Of a stretch of DNA of 64,000 nt, positions 52,429 through 61,312 are shown one piece after another. Each line of letters begins with the position of its first letter. The first letter of the stretch is position 1. Under the pieces are notes generated by a model. It made no database searches. It was not told the origin of the DNA and was given only the letters and a program-made list of their open reading frames with translations. A program made the translations under genes and the position numbers. The stretch is from Methylobacterium radiotolerans JCM 2831 (GTDB lineage: Bacteria > Pseudomonadota > Alphaproteobacteria > Rhizobiales > Beijerinckiaceae), in contig NC_010505.1 in NCBI RefSeq assembly GCF_000019725.1, positions 496,001 to 560,000 of the forward strand. Direction: 5' to 3'.

Positions 52429-52504
52429 CTTGTGATTAGACTTTCTCGCAAGAGGCTGCGGCTCGGAGGGAGACGAAGAGCCTCGATCCAGGGAGACACA
52501 TGCG

Positions 52505-53116
52505 TTGCTCAACCTCAGCAAGATCGTAACGCGGCCGGTTATCGCCGCCCTCGCCCTAGCGACCGTCTCGACGGTTGCCGTACATGCTGAGGATGCCAAG
52601 CCTGCCGACCCCAAGCTCGCCAATTCGCTGAACGCGAACGACAAGACCGCCGAGCAGGATCCCAAGCTGCTGAAGCAGGATGCTGCCGTGAAGGTCGACG
52701 ACGGCAAGTATTTCGATGCCGAAGGCCACCCGACGTTCCACGTGACCCAGGACGGCAAGATGCTCGACTGGTACACGTACTCGGGCTACCGCCGGTATCA
52801 CGCCGAGTGCCACGTCTGCCACGGTCCGGACGGCATGGGCTCGACCTACGCGCCGGCGCTCAAGGACTCGCTGAAGCACCTCTCCTACGAGGAGTTCATC
52901 GGCATCCTGGCGGGCGGCAAGCAGGACGTGAACGCCGCCGAGCAGAAGGTCATGCCTGCCTTCGGCGACAACAAGAACGTCATGTGCTACTCGGACGACC
53001 TCTACGTCTACCTCAAGGCGCGCGCCGCCGGAGCGATCGGGCGTATCCGTCCCTCGGAGCACGAGGACAAGCCTGACACCGCCAAGAAGGCGGAGAAGGA
53101 ATGCATGGGCGGCTGA
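52505..53116 (+). CDS. xoxG: Cytochrome c partner of XoxF
   Basis: This 203-residue periplasmic c-type cytochrome takes electrons from XoxF. The signal peptide ends near AVHAEDA, and the heme site is CHVCH (C102, C105, H106) in a YHAECHVCHGPDGMGSTYAP context. It is encoded next to xoxF, as in other methylobacteria, and overlaps xoxJ. The start is TTG, with GGGAGA eight bases before it. A closer ATG five bases upstream opens only a nine-codon frame (MRCSTSARS) that overlaps the TTG. Confidence 0.95.
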   Translation: MLNLSKIVTRPVIAALALATVSTVAVHAEDAKPADPKLANSLNANDKTAEQDPKLLKQDAAVKVDDGKYFDAEGHPTFHVTQDGKMLDWYTYSGYRRYHAECHVCHGPDGMGSTYAPALKDSLKHLSYEEFIGILAGGKQDVNAAEQKVMPAFGDNKNVMCYSDDLYVYLKARAAGAIGRIRPSEHEDKPDTAKKAEKECMGG

Positions 53117-53961
53117 TGTCGTCTCTTGCCCGGATCGCCATTCTCTGCGCCCTGACACTGACCGGGGCGCAGGGGGCTCTCGCCCAGCATCTGCCGGATA
53201 CCGTCACCACGGACGTGCTGCGCGTCTGCGGTGATCCGGGCAACATGCCGTTCTCCGAACGCAAGGAGGACGGCTTCGAAAACAAGATCGCGGCGATCAT
53301 CGCCGACGAACTGAAGATCAAGGTCCGCTATTACTGGTTGACCCAGGGACCCGGCTTCGTGCGCAACACGCTCGGAACCGGCCTCTGCGACGTCATCATG
53401 GGCCAGGCCTTCGGCAGCGACCTCGTCCAGACCACCAATCCCTACTACCGCTCCGCCTACACGCTGGTCACCCGCGCCGGTGAGCTCGATGGCGTGACGG
53501 CCCTCGACGACCCGCGCCTGAAGGGCAAGAGCATCGGCGTGATCGCCGGGACGCCGCCCGTCAACCGGATGGGCGAAGTCGGCCTCGTCTCGGCCATGAA
53601 GGCCTACGCGCCCTACCAGCTCGATCCGTCGCGGAAGTACCAGACGGTCAGCGCGGAGATCATCGCGGCGCTGGCCGCCAAGGAGATCGACGCGGCGGTA
53701 CTCTGGGGGCCGGCCGCCGGCTGGCTCGCCAAGCAGTCCGGCACGCCCATGAACGTGGTGCCGCTGCTGAAGGAGCCGGAGCGCCCGCCGATGGCGTACC
53801 GCATCGCCATGGGCGTCCGGATCGGCGAGAACGACTGGAAGCGCTCGCTGAACACCATCCTGCGCAAGCGCAAGGCCGACATCGACAAGGTCCTGCGCGA
53901 CTACGACGTGCCGCTCCTCGACGAGGAAGAGAACAAGCTCGTCGCCCCCGGCGAGCGCTGA
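53116..53961 (+). CDS. xoxJ: Periplasmic binding-protein-like XoxJ
   Basis: This 281-residue exported protein has the solute-binding-protein fold family pattern (LRVCGDPGNMPFSERKEDGFENKIAA and LDDPRLKGKSIGVIAGTPPV). It belongs to the MxaJ/XoxJ group required for methanol dehydrogenase assembly or activation; its substrate is not settled. I chose the ATG that overlaps the xoxG stop (TGATG), giving MSSLARIAILCALTLTG; an ATG five codons upstream is in frame. The protein is close in length to MxaJ and ends in an acidic tail. Confidence 0.93.
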   Translation: MSSLARIAILCALTLTGAQGALAQHLPDTVTTDVLRVCGDPGNMPFSERKEDGFENKIAAIIADELKIKVRYYWLTQGPGFVRNTLGTGLCDVIMGQAFGSDLVQTTNPYYRSAYTLVTRAGELDGVTALDDPRLKGKSIGVIAGTPPVNRMGEVGLVSAMKAYAPYQLDPSRKYQTVSAEIIAALAAKEIDAAVLWGPAAGWLAKQSGTPMNVVPLLKEPERPPMAYRIAMGVRIGENDWKRSLNTILRKRKADIDKVLRDYDVPLLDEEENKLVAPGER

Positions 53962-53981
53962 CGCGCCGCCGCGGGCCGCGG

Positions 53982-54452
53982 TCAGGCGCGCGCGATGCCG
54001 GTCCGGTCGAGCTTCGCCAGGGCATCCACCACGCGCTCGCCGCCGATGACGAGGTCCGGCGCGATCTCGGCCAGGGGAACCAGCACGAAGGCCCGCTCGC
54101 GCACGTAGCGGTGCGGCAGCACGAGGCGAGCGTCGTCGATGCTGGCACCTTCGTAGGCCAGGACATCGATGTCGATCACCCGCGGCCCCCAGCGCTCCTC
54201 GCGGATCCGGCCGAGGTCGTGCTCCACCCGCAGACAGGCGTCGAGCAGGCCGTGTGGATCCAGCTCCGTCTCCACCGCCACGGCGCCGTTGAGGAACCAC
54301 GGCTGATCGGTCTTGCCCCAGGGCGGCGTCCGATAGTCGGCCGAGCGCGCCACGACGTCGATGCCCGGGATCGCCGCGAGGCCGGTGACCGCGCGGTCGA
54401 GCATCGCGGCCATGTCGCCGACATTGCTGCCGATGCCGAGATACGCCCTCAT
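53982..54452 (-). CDS. folK: 2-amino-4-hydroxy-6-hydroxymethyldihydropteridine pyrophosphokinase
   Basis: This 156-residue enzyme pyrophosphorylates the pterin for folate synthesis. It has YLGIGSNVGDMAAMLDRA, the substrate stretch NGAVAVETELDPHGLLDACL and RVIDIDVLAYEG. It is translated after folB with a four-base overlap (ATGA). The fol genes sit between xoxJ and pqqE in a methanol gene region, on the strand shared with pqq. Confidence 0.95.
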   Translation of the reverse strand: MRAYLGIGSNVGDMAAMLDRAVTGLAAIPGIDVVARSADYRTPPWGKTDQPWFLNGAVAVETELDPHGLLDACLRVEHDLGRIREERWGPRVIDIDVLAYEGASIDDARLVLPHRYVRERAFVLVPLAEIAPDLVIGGERVVDALAKLDRTGIARA

Positions 54453-54826
54453 CGGCTCGCCCCGCGGCGGCGCGTGATCGCGACGCCGACGCTGTCCAGG
54501 ATGGCGGGGACGGGCGCGCTCGGCTTGTCGACCTGCACGGTGATCGCCGCGACGCGCGCGAAGCGCGCGAGGATCTCCGCCGCGACCGTCTCGGCCAGGG
54601 CCTCGATCAGGTTGAACCGGCGCGCGGTGGCGATCTCGACGGCCACCGCCGTGAGATCCGCGTAGCTCACCGTGCCGGCCACGTCGTCGGAGCGTCCCGC
54701 CGGGCCGAGATCGAGTTCGGCTTCCAGGGAGATGTAGAATCGCTGGCCGAGCACCGCCTCCTCGGCCAGCACGCCGTGCCGGCCGAACACGGCGATCCGG
54801 GTGACGCGGATTAGGTCGCCCGCCAT
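54449..54826 (-). CDS. folB: Dihydroneopterin aldolase
   Basis: This 125-residue aldolase makes the 6-hydroxymethyl pterin. IAVFGRHGVLAEEAVLGQRF and YADLTAVAVEIATARRFNLIEAL show the family pattern, with the active-site Glu and Lys. It lies two bases after folP and overlaps folK. Confidence 0.93.
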   Translation of the reverse strand: MAGDLIRVTRIAVFGRHGVLAEEAVLGQRFYISLEAELDLGPAGRSDDVAGTVSYADLTAVAVEIATARRFNLIEALAETVAAEILARFARVAAITVQVDKPSAPVPAILDSVGVAITRRRGASR

Positions 54827-54828
54827 GC

Positions 54829-55665
54829 TCAGCGCGCCTCCGGCCGCATCACGGCGTCGACGACACGCATCGCGTCGATATGCGCCGCGACGTCGTGCAC
54901 GCGCACGATGTCGGCCCCGAGGGTCGCCGCGACGGCGTGGGCGGCGAGGGACCCGTGCAGGCGGTCCGTCGGACGGGTCTCGCGGTCGTGCAGGCGGCCG
55001 AGGAGCGACTTGCGGGACACGCCGACCAAGACCGGGAATCCGAGGGCGCGGATCTCGGGCAGCCGGCGCAGCGCCTCGAGATGCTGATTCCAGGTCTTGC
55101 CGAAGCCGACCCCCGGGTCGAGCACGATCTCCGAATCGGCGAGACCCGCGCGGTGGGCGATCGCCAGCGATCGCTCGAAGAAGGCCAGCATGTCGGCGAC
55201 GATGTCGAGATCCGGCTCAATCGTCTCGCGGTTGTGCATGATGATGACCGGTGCGCCGTGCGCGGCCGCCACGGTGGCGATGTCGGGCTCGCGCTGGAGG
55301 CCCCAGACGTCGTTGACGATCCGCGCGCCCGCCTCCAGCGCGACGCGCGCGGTCGAGGCCTTGTAGGTGTCGATGGAGATCGGCACCGGCAGCCGCGGCG
55401 CCACGGCCCGGATGACCGGCACGACGCGGGCCTGCTCCTCCTCGGCGGGGACAGGAACGTGGCCGGGCCGCGTCGATTCCCCCCCGACGTCGAGGATCGC
55501 CGCACCCTCAGCGACCAGCCGTTCGGCCTGGGTCACCGCCTCGGCCTCCCCGGCGAAGAGGCCGCCATCCGAGAAGGAATCGGGCGTGACGTTGAGGATG
55601 CCCATGACCAGCGTGCGGCCGCCGAGGGCGGGCAGCAGGTCGGACAGGCGGGAGGAGGGGGTCAC
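54829..55665 (-). CDS. folP: Dihydropteroate synthase
   Basis: This 278-residue TIM barrel joins the pterin to p-aminobenzoate. VMGILNVTPDSFSDGG begins near residue 19 and carries the pterin loop; ILDVGGESTRPGHVPV and PISIDTYKASTARVALEAGA follow. KSLLGRL and VRVHDVAAHIDAMRVVDA lie near the end. It starts with GTG and opens the folP-folB-folK set. The target of sulfonamides is thus encoded inside the methanol gene cluster. Confidence 0.96.
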   Translation of the reverse strand: MTPSSRLSDLLPALGGRTLVMGILNVTPDSFSDGGLFAGEAEAVTQAERLVAEGAAILDVGGESTRPGHVPVPAEEEQARVVPVIRAVAPRLPVPISIDTYKASTARVALEAGARIVNDVWGLQREPDIATVAAAHGAPVIIMHNRETIEPDLDIVADMLAFFERSLAIAHRAGLADSEIVLDPGVGFGKTWNQHLEALRRLPEIRALGFPVLVGVSRKSLLGRLHDRETRPTDRLHGSLAAHAVAATLGADIVRVHDVAAHIDAMRVVDAVMRPEAR

Positions 55666-55749
55666 AGGCGGGTCCCGTTCACGAACGCGGTTCGGGAGCC
55701 GGTGTGCGCGAATCGGGAGGCCGGCGCAACGCCGGCCTCGCCGTTCGAT

Positions 55750-56112
55750 TCAGCCGCGATAGCAGCGGATCTCGGCCTCGGCCTGGGCGCGGCGCAGCTC
55801 CGCGACCTTGTCGTCGAAGATCTTGGTCGACTTGAACTCGTTCGCCCGGTTGCCGATCCCCTGCCGCATCGAGAGCACCGTGCTCGCCTGGACGTACTTG
55901 TCGTACGGGAGGATCGCGGCGAGCTGGTCCAGCGAGCACGAGCATTTCTGCAGGCTCTCGCGGGTCTGGCCGTTGGCGGCCATGCAGCCGAACACGTAAT
56001 CGACCCGCGCGTCGGTCGGGTAGTCGTTCTCCTCGGCGGCCCAGCCGGCCAGGCCCGACAGCGTCAGGGCGAGGGCGGCCAGCGCGCCCCGTTCAGCCAG
56101 CCTTCTGATCAT
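55750..56112 (-). CDS. Exported cysteine protein of unknown function in the pqq-xox region
   Basis: This 120-residue protein has a signal peptide ending near AGWA. The mature part has C (VFGCMAANG), CxC (QKCSCSLDQL) and C (EIRCYRG) cysteines, then an acidic helical region (NEFKSTKIFDDKVAELRRAQ). No known family is recognised by me. It overlaps the upstream exported-protein gene by 20 bases, and that gene overlaps pqqE, so all are likely one transcript. A periplasmic role in methanol oxidation is a fair guess from location. Confidence 0.7.
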   Translation of the reverse strand: MIRRLAERGALAALALTLSGLAGWAAEENDYPTDARVDYVFGCMAANGQTRESLQKCSCSLDQLAAILPYDKYVQASTVLSMRQGIGNRANEFKSTKIFDDKVAELRRAQAEAEIRCYRG

Positions 56113-56818
56113 AGCTCAGCTTCTCCTCGAGCAGTTCGCCCCCGTCCGGGCTCTTCGACGACGCCTCGATCGAGACGATCTCGCCCGGGACCGAGGGGGC
56201 GGTGACGAAGGTATAGGTCATGTCGTCCATGCCGCGCATGCGCTGCGCCATCGCGTCGCCCGCGAACGGCTTCGTGACCACGCGCCAGCCGTCGACCTCG
56301 CGGCCGCCGATATCCACTTTGGTCGGCGTCACGGTCGCCTTCTCGCGCAGGCCCTTGCGGATCGCGAGCTTGAGGTAGCGCGGGTTCGCCTCCAGCACCT
56401 TCGCGACGGCGCGCAGGTGGTTCTCCAGGAACAGCGAGACGACCGGATTACCCGACATGTCCTCGAACGGGCCGGCCGGCATCCGGTTCAGCCCGGAGAA
56501 CATCACGACGCTGATATCGCGGCCCTCGGCGCTCTTCCCGGGCGTCACCTTGAGCTGGACCGTGTCCTCCAGCGGCGCCCCGAACGGGCCCTTCGAGATC
56601 CCAGAGCGACGCAGGTAATCGTAGGTCAGCGTCGAGCCCGGCGCCGTGTTCTTCATGTGCGGCTGGTCGAACAGCAGATCCGCCGCGGAGGGCGGGGCGG
56701 CGGCGTTCGCCTGGGTGACGGTGGCGGGCTTCGGCGCGTCCTCGGCGAGGGCCGGCAGCGCGGCCAGAACCAGCGCGACCGACGTCGCCGCGAGGCTCCT
56801 CACGACAAGACTTCTCAC
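56093..56818 (-). CDS. Exported protein of unknown function coupled to pqqE
   Basis: This 241-residue protein has a signal peptide ([25 protein letters not shown]) and no lipobox. The mature sequence contains [40 protein letters not shown] and [18 protein letters not shown], in keeping with a soluble periplasmic protein. The GTG start overlaps the pqqE stop (GTGA). It has no recognised family. Similar genes adjoin pqqE in Methylobacterium, to my recollection. A part in PQQ or methanol dehydrogenase maturation is possible, not shown. Confidence 0.75.
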
Positions 56819-57960
56819 GAGTTCACTTCCTCCTTGAGCGGCGACCGGACGTTGCTGCCGATCGTCCGGTAGACGTAGTCGGGCGGGTTCTCGGCCGCCT
56901 CCTCGGTGGCCAGCGCCCGCACCTTGGCGTGGAGCGGCGAGAGCGAGCAGGCCGGATCCGTGGCGGCCGCGTCGCCCGCGAGCGCGAGCGCTTGGCAGCG
57001 GCAGCCGCCCCAGTCCTTCTCGCGTCGGTCGCAGGATCGGCAGGGCTCCTTCATCCAGTCCGTGCCGCGATAGGCCGTGAAGGCGGGGGAGTCGCGCCAG
57101 ATCTCGCCGAGGGCGTGGTCGTTGACGTTCCAGAACTCCAGCCCCGGGATCGTCTCAGCCGCGTGGCACGGCAGAACCTTGCCCTGCGGCGTGACGTTCA
57201 TGAGCTTGCGGCCCCAGCCGCCCGCGCAGGCCTTCGGGTACTTCGCGTAGTAGTCGGGCACGACGAGGTCGATGACGAGCTGGCCCTTCAGGCGCTCGCG
57301 GGCCGCCTCGACGATCCGGATCGACTCGTCGACCTGCGCCTTGTCGGGCATCAGGGCGGCGCGGTTGACGTAGGCCCAGCCGTAATACTGCGTGTGCGCC
57401 ACCTCGAGCCGCTTGGCGCCCATCTTCACCGCGAGATCGATGAAGCCCGCCACCTCGTGGATGTTGCCGCGGTGAATCACCGAATTCAGCGTGAGGGGCA
57501 GGCCGAGTTCGACCACCTTGGCGGCGAACTCGAACTTCTGCGGCTGCGCGTTCTTCAGGCCGCCGATCTTCTCGGCGTTCTGCGCGTCGACGCCCTGCAC
57601 CGACAGCTGCACGTGGTCGAGCCCGACGTCGTAGAGCGCCTGGAGCTTCGCCAGCGCCCCGCCGACGCCGGAGGTGATCAGGTTGGAGTACAGGCCGAGA
57701 TCGGCGCAGGTCTTGGTGATCTCGACGATGTCGTTGCGGGCGGTCGGCTCTCCGCCGGACAGGTGCACGTGCAGGACGCCGAGCGCCGCGGCCTCCCCGA
57801 GGACGCGCTGCCAAGTCTGCGTGTCGAGCTCGCCCGACCGGCGGTCGAGCTCCAGCGGGTTCGAGCAGTACGGGCAGCGCAGCGGGCAGCGGTGGGTCAG
57901 CTCGGCGAGCAGACCGACCGGTGCCGGCGCATCGGGGCGGTTCGGCGTCGGCGCGTTCAT
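56815..57960 (-). CDS. pqqE: PqqA peptide cyclase (radical SAM)
   Basis: This 381-residue radical SAM enzyme joins the Glu and Tyr of the PqqA peptide. The SAM cluster motif is CPLRCPYC, preceded by [21 protein letters not shown] follows at the SAM-binding site. The auxiliary cluster (SPASM) cysteines are in [20 protein letters not shown] near residue 317 and in the upstream [13 protein letters not shown] segment. It overlaps pqqCD by four bases. The length and order are typical. Confidence 0.97.
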
Positions 57961-59042
57961 CGCTCGAGAACCCGTTTCTCCGCGAGGCCGTCGAGCATCA
58001 CCAGGATGTCCGCCTCGATGGCGCGCGGATCGGCCGCATAGGTCTTGCCCAACTCGTCCGCGATGTCGGACACGCTGCGCGCGCCGTCCACCAGCTTGAG
58101 GACCGCGACGGCGTTGTCGTCGAGATCGAAGGTGCGCTCGGGGGCGAGCAGGACCCACTTCCCACGGGTCTCGTCGTTGCGCAGCCGAACGCCACGCGGC
58201 AGCCGCGGGCGATCGCCGGCCGCCATCTTACCGCCGGACGCGCCCGGCTTGGCCTGGGACGCCTCGGACACGAGACCCTCGCCGGGCTGCCAGGCGTCCG
58301 GGGGGACCATGCCGGGGGCGACATAGGCGAAGTACAGGGCGTCGAGCTGCGTCCAGAGCACGGTGCACTTGAACGTCAGCGCCGCCATCGCCTGCCGCTG
58401 TAGCTCCGGGGTCGTGGCGTGCTGCTTGACGTAGTCCAGGGCGAAGTCCGCATCCCGCGGCGCCTGGGTCAGGCGCTTGTCGAAGTAGGCCAGCGTGTCC
58501 TTGGTGATGAAGTCGTAGTTCTTCAGCATCCCGGCCACGCGCTCGGAGATGATCGTCGGCGAGAACATCTCGGTCAGCGAGGAGGCGATCGCCTCCAGGA
58601 GCGTCCGCTCGGAGACGAAGTGGACGTAGGCCTCCACCGAGAACTTCGTGGCCGAGAGGATGCCGCGGGTGGACAGGACGTAGTCGCGGTCGAAGCCGAC
58701 GCCCTCCGCCAGCTTGAGCCAGCGCTCGATGCCGCCGTCACCCTCGTGGTCGCCGTCGTGGTCGACGATGCGCTGGCGCCAGATCCGCCGCAGCGACGCG
58801 TCGGTCATGCGGGCCAGCACGGCCGCGTCCTTCACCGGGATCATCGCCTGGTAGTAGTAGCGATTCAGGGCCCAGGCCCGGACCTGATCCTTCGACAGCT
58901 TGCCGTCGTGCAGCAGCCGGTGGAACGGGTGCAGGTTGTGGTAGCGGCGCGCGCCGATATCGCGCAGGGCCGCCTCCAGCTCCTCGGGACTCAGGAGACG
59001 CTGACTGTCGGCGGTGTCCGGGGTCGGGAAGATGGCGTTCAT
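57957..59042 (-). CDS. pqqCD: PqqC-PqqD fusion protein
   Basis: This 361-residue fusion has two domains. Residues 1 to about 245 are PqqC, the cofactorless oxygen-dependent oxidase that completes PQQ ([36 protein letters not shown]). A linker of about 25 residues (to ~278) leads to PqqD, the chaperone that presents PqqA to PqqE ([20 protein letters not shown]). The fusion is characteristic of Methylobacterium. The stop overlaps the pqqE ATG. A 318-base gap separates it from pqqB. Confidence 0.97.
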
Positions 59043-59360
59043 GGCGTGTCCGGCGTCCGTTCTCGACCTGCGTTTCCTGTATCCTGATCCCGCCCTCGTC
59101 TGTGGGGCGAATGTCCGGGCTCAGGGACGATATAGTGCCGGCAACCGACGGGCCCAACCGTCGGTCGCCTGCGGACCGCCCGTTCGCGGCGCCGATGCCT
59201 GCGGCACAGGGCCCTGATCGTCGTCGTGCCGACCTGACCAGGAAGTGCCGATCATCGAGCCTCGGGTGCGACCGGACTTCGACCTCAGCCCTCGTTCGAG
59301 GCTCGCCCGCGCGGGCCCTTCCCGGTGGGGTCCGGGTCGGGGATCCCGACCGCGCACCGC
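59043..59360. other. Gap between pqqB and pqqCD with inverted repeats
   Basis: CGAGCCTCG at 59256-59264 is exactly inverted as CGAGGCTCG at 59297-59305. A 12-base palindrome, GCCCGCGCGGGC, overlaps its right arm, and GGTCGGG-GAT-CCCGACC forms a hairpin at 59335-59351. These lie downstream of pqqB on its strand and upstream of pqqCD. They could end part of the pqqAB message while the rest continues. No gene is seen. Confidence 0.6.
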
Positions 59361-60260
59361 CTACAGCGACAGACTCAGCCCGTCGTGCGCCACGGTCCAG
59401 CCGGCCGCCTCGACATCCACCCGCTCCGGCGATCCTTCGACCAGCACCGGGTTGGTGTTGTTGATGTGCACGAAGACGCGCCGGCCGATCTCGACCGCCG
59501 CCAAGGCGTCGATCGAGCCGTTCGCGCCGCGCATCGGCACGTGACCCATGCGCCACCCGGTCTTGGTACCGACGCCGGCCCGGATCATGTCGTCATCGTG
59601 CAGGACGGTTCCGTCGAACAGCAGAGCGTCGACGCCCGCGATCCGCGCGCGCAGACCGTCCGTCACCCGGGCACAACCGGGAATGTAGGCGAGGCGGCGG
59701 CCGCCGGCCTCGATCAAGGCCCCGACGGTGGTCTCGGTCTCGGCACCGATCTCCATCGTCTCGTCCTCCAGCCAGAGCGGCACCTTGCCGGGCACCGGGA
59801 AGAGGGTGACCGACAGGCCGGGCAGGGGCTCGAAGCGCTGGTCCATGCCGATCGGCTGCCGGGCGACGACGCCCTCGGCCATCACGTCGAAGACGCGGTT
59901 GGCATTGACGGAGTCGAGGATCCCGCGCGTGCCGTAGAGCGTGTAGGGCTGACCTTCGCGCAGGGTCAGGAGACCCGCGACATGGTCGACGTCGCCGTTG
60001 GTCAGGAGAACCGCGCGGATCGGCGAGTGGCGCAGGCCCTCGCGCGGATGCATCTGCGGATTGTCGAAGAGCTGTTGCCGGATATCCGGCGAGGCGTTGA
60101 TCAGCAGCCAATCCGACCCGTCCGCGGAGACCGCGATGCTCGACTGGGTCCGGGGCCGCACCCGGTCCGGTTCGGACCGCGCCAGCGTGCAGATGGGGCA
60201 GCGGCAATTCCACTGGGGAAGGCCGCCGCCGGCCGCGGAACCGAGGATCACGACGCGCAT
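59361..60260 (-). CDS. pqqB: PQQ biosynthesis protein PqqB
   Basis: This 299-residue protein has the metallo-beta-lactamase fold and is needed for PQQ synthesis, possibly as the hydroxylase acting on the diamino acid. GSAAGGGLPQWNCRCPICTLA begins near residue 7 and carries the conserved cysteines, and LTNGDVDHVAGLLTLREGQP is the metal-site stretch. It is 33 bases after pqqA on the same strand. Length and motifs are normal. Confidence 0.96.
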   Translation of the reverse strand: MRVVILGSAAGGGLPQWNCRCPICTLARSEPDRVRPRTQSSIAVSADGSDWLLINASPDIRQQLFDNPQMHPREGLRHSPIRAVLLTNGDVDHVAGLLTLREGQPYTLYGTRGILDSVNANRVFDVMAEGVVARQPIGMDQRFEPLPGLSVTLFPVPGKVPLWLEDETMEIGAETETTVGALIEAGGRRLAYIPGCARVTDGLRARIAGVDALLFDGTVLHDDDMIRAGVGTKTGWRMGHVPMRGANGSIDALAAVEIGRRVFVHINNTNPVLVEGSPERVDVEAAGWTVAHDGLSLSL

Positions 60261-60293
60261 GGTGCGGCTCCCGAGATCCCCGGCCCGTAAAAC

Positions 60294-60383
60294 TCAGTTG
60301 AAGGTGTCGATCTCGGCCGACTCGTAGCTCGTCACTTCCATGCCGACGCAGATCTCGGACACGATCGGGGCAGCCCACTTCAT
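60294..60383 (-). CDS. pqqA: PQQ precursor peptide PqqA
   Basis: This 29-residue peptide is the substrate from which PQQ is built. The cross-linked residues are E16 and Y20 within EVTSYESAE. It starts MKWAAPIVSEICVGM and ends AEIDTFN. The sequence matches methylobacterial PqqA as I recall it. A strong ribosome site (AGGAGA, about 7 bases before the ATG) suits a peptide needed in excess. It leads pqqA-pqqB. Confidence 0.97.
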   Translation of the reverse strand: MKWAAPIVSEICVGMEVTSYESAEIDTFN

Positions 60384-60607
60384 GGTGTTTCTCCTCAGGC
60401 GATATCATCACCGCGTGTCGCGCGGATCCTAAGAGGACCCTAAGACACTGATGGCGCTCTCATTTCCGGCGCGAGAGAGGTATCGACGATTCACGCGCGG
60501 GCTTCAAGCACTAAGTTGCCGGATCCTCCCAAATTTTTCGTGAGAGACTTCCTAAGCGTCCGGAAACCATCACGAAACAGGCGACCCTGCGACTAAAGTA
60601 CAGTGGC
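60384..60607 (-). promoter_or_regulatory. pqqA upstream region with 11-bp tandem repeat
   Basis: Read on the pqqA strand, TCTTAGGGTCC and TCTTAGGATCC are head-to-tail (60424-60445), one base apart in sequence, with period 11. A further CTTAGG lies at 60551-60556. Head-to-tail repeats near a helical turn are typical sites of OmpR-family regulators, and such a regulator is encoded just upstream. The gap also follows the response-regulator gene, so it may carry a new promoter. Confidence 0.6.
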
Positions 60608-61312
60608 TCACTGGCGGAAGTCGGGACCGCGCAGTTCGAGCATGAATCCTTTGCCGCGCACGGTGACGAGGCCCGGCCCGCCGTAGCGCACGAAATCGGC
60701 CATCTTGGAGCGCAGGTAGCCGATATAGACGTCGACCACGTTGAGGGAGAGCCCGCCCTGGCTGGCCCAGAGCCGGTCGAAGATGTCGGCGCGGGAGACC
60801 GGCTTGCCGATATTCTCCATCAGCATGGCGAGCAGGTCGGCCTCGCGGGGCGTGAGGCGGGCGCTGGCCTCGCCGCAGCTCGCTTGCCGGGTCTCGAGGT
60901 CGAGCATCAGCTTGCCGGCGGTGATGCGCGAGCGCGGCGCCTCCGCCTGCTCGCGCCGCATCAGATGGGTCCGCAGGCGGGCGACCAATTCGTCGAACTC
61001 GAACGGCTTGACGATGTAGTCGTCGGCGCCGAGCGCCAGGCCTTCGGCGCGGTCGCGGATCTCGTCCCGGGCAGAGAGGAACAGGATCGCTCCGGGGAAG
61101 CCGCCCTCCCGCAGGGACCGGCAGACGTCGTGGCCCGATCCGTCCGGGAGGTTGATGTCGAGGAGCACGGCGCCCGGGGCCGGATCGTGGGCGGCCTTCA
61201 GCGCTTCGTCGACGCAGGCCGCCGTCCCGACCTCGAATCCCTCGGCTTCGAGACCCCGGGCGAGGAGGCCGCGAATGTCGATATCGTCCTCGACGATCAG
61301 GATCCGCGTCAT
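60608..61312 (-). CDS. mxbM: OmpR-family response regulator (probable MxbM)
   Basis: This 234-residue regulator has a receiver domain (MTRILIVEDDIDIRGLLARG, phosphorylated D52 in LLDINLPDG, the KP motif in VKPFEFDE) and a winged-helix DNA-binding domain ending VTVRGKGFMLEL. The order regulator-sensor next to pqq recalls mxbDM of M. extorquens, which is needed for methanol oxidation. The symbol is by analogy. It overlaps the sensor gene by four bases. The start is the ATG of MTRILIVED. Confidence 0.9.
   Translation of the reverse strand: MTRILIVEDDIDIRGLLARGLEAEGFEVGTAACVDEALKAAHDPAPGAVLLDINLPDGSGHDVCRSLREGGFPGAILFLSARDEIRDRAEGLALGADDYIVKPFEFDELVARLRTHLMRREQAEAPRSRITAGKLMLDLETRQASCGEASARLTPREADLLAMLMENIGKPVSRADIFDRLWASQGGLSLNVVDVYIGYLRSKMADFVRYGGPGLVTVRGKGFMLELRGPDFRQ

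Noticed and set aside
59102..59464. Rightward frame in the pqqB-pqqCD gap
   Set aside because: It runs into the pqqB antisense and has shadow-like composition with no recognisable domain.
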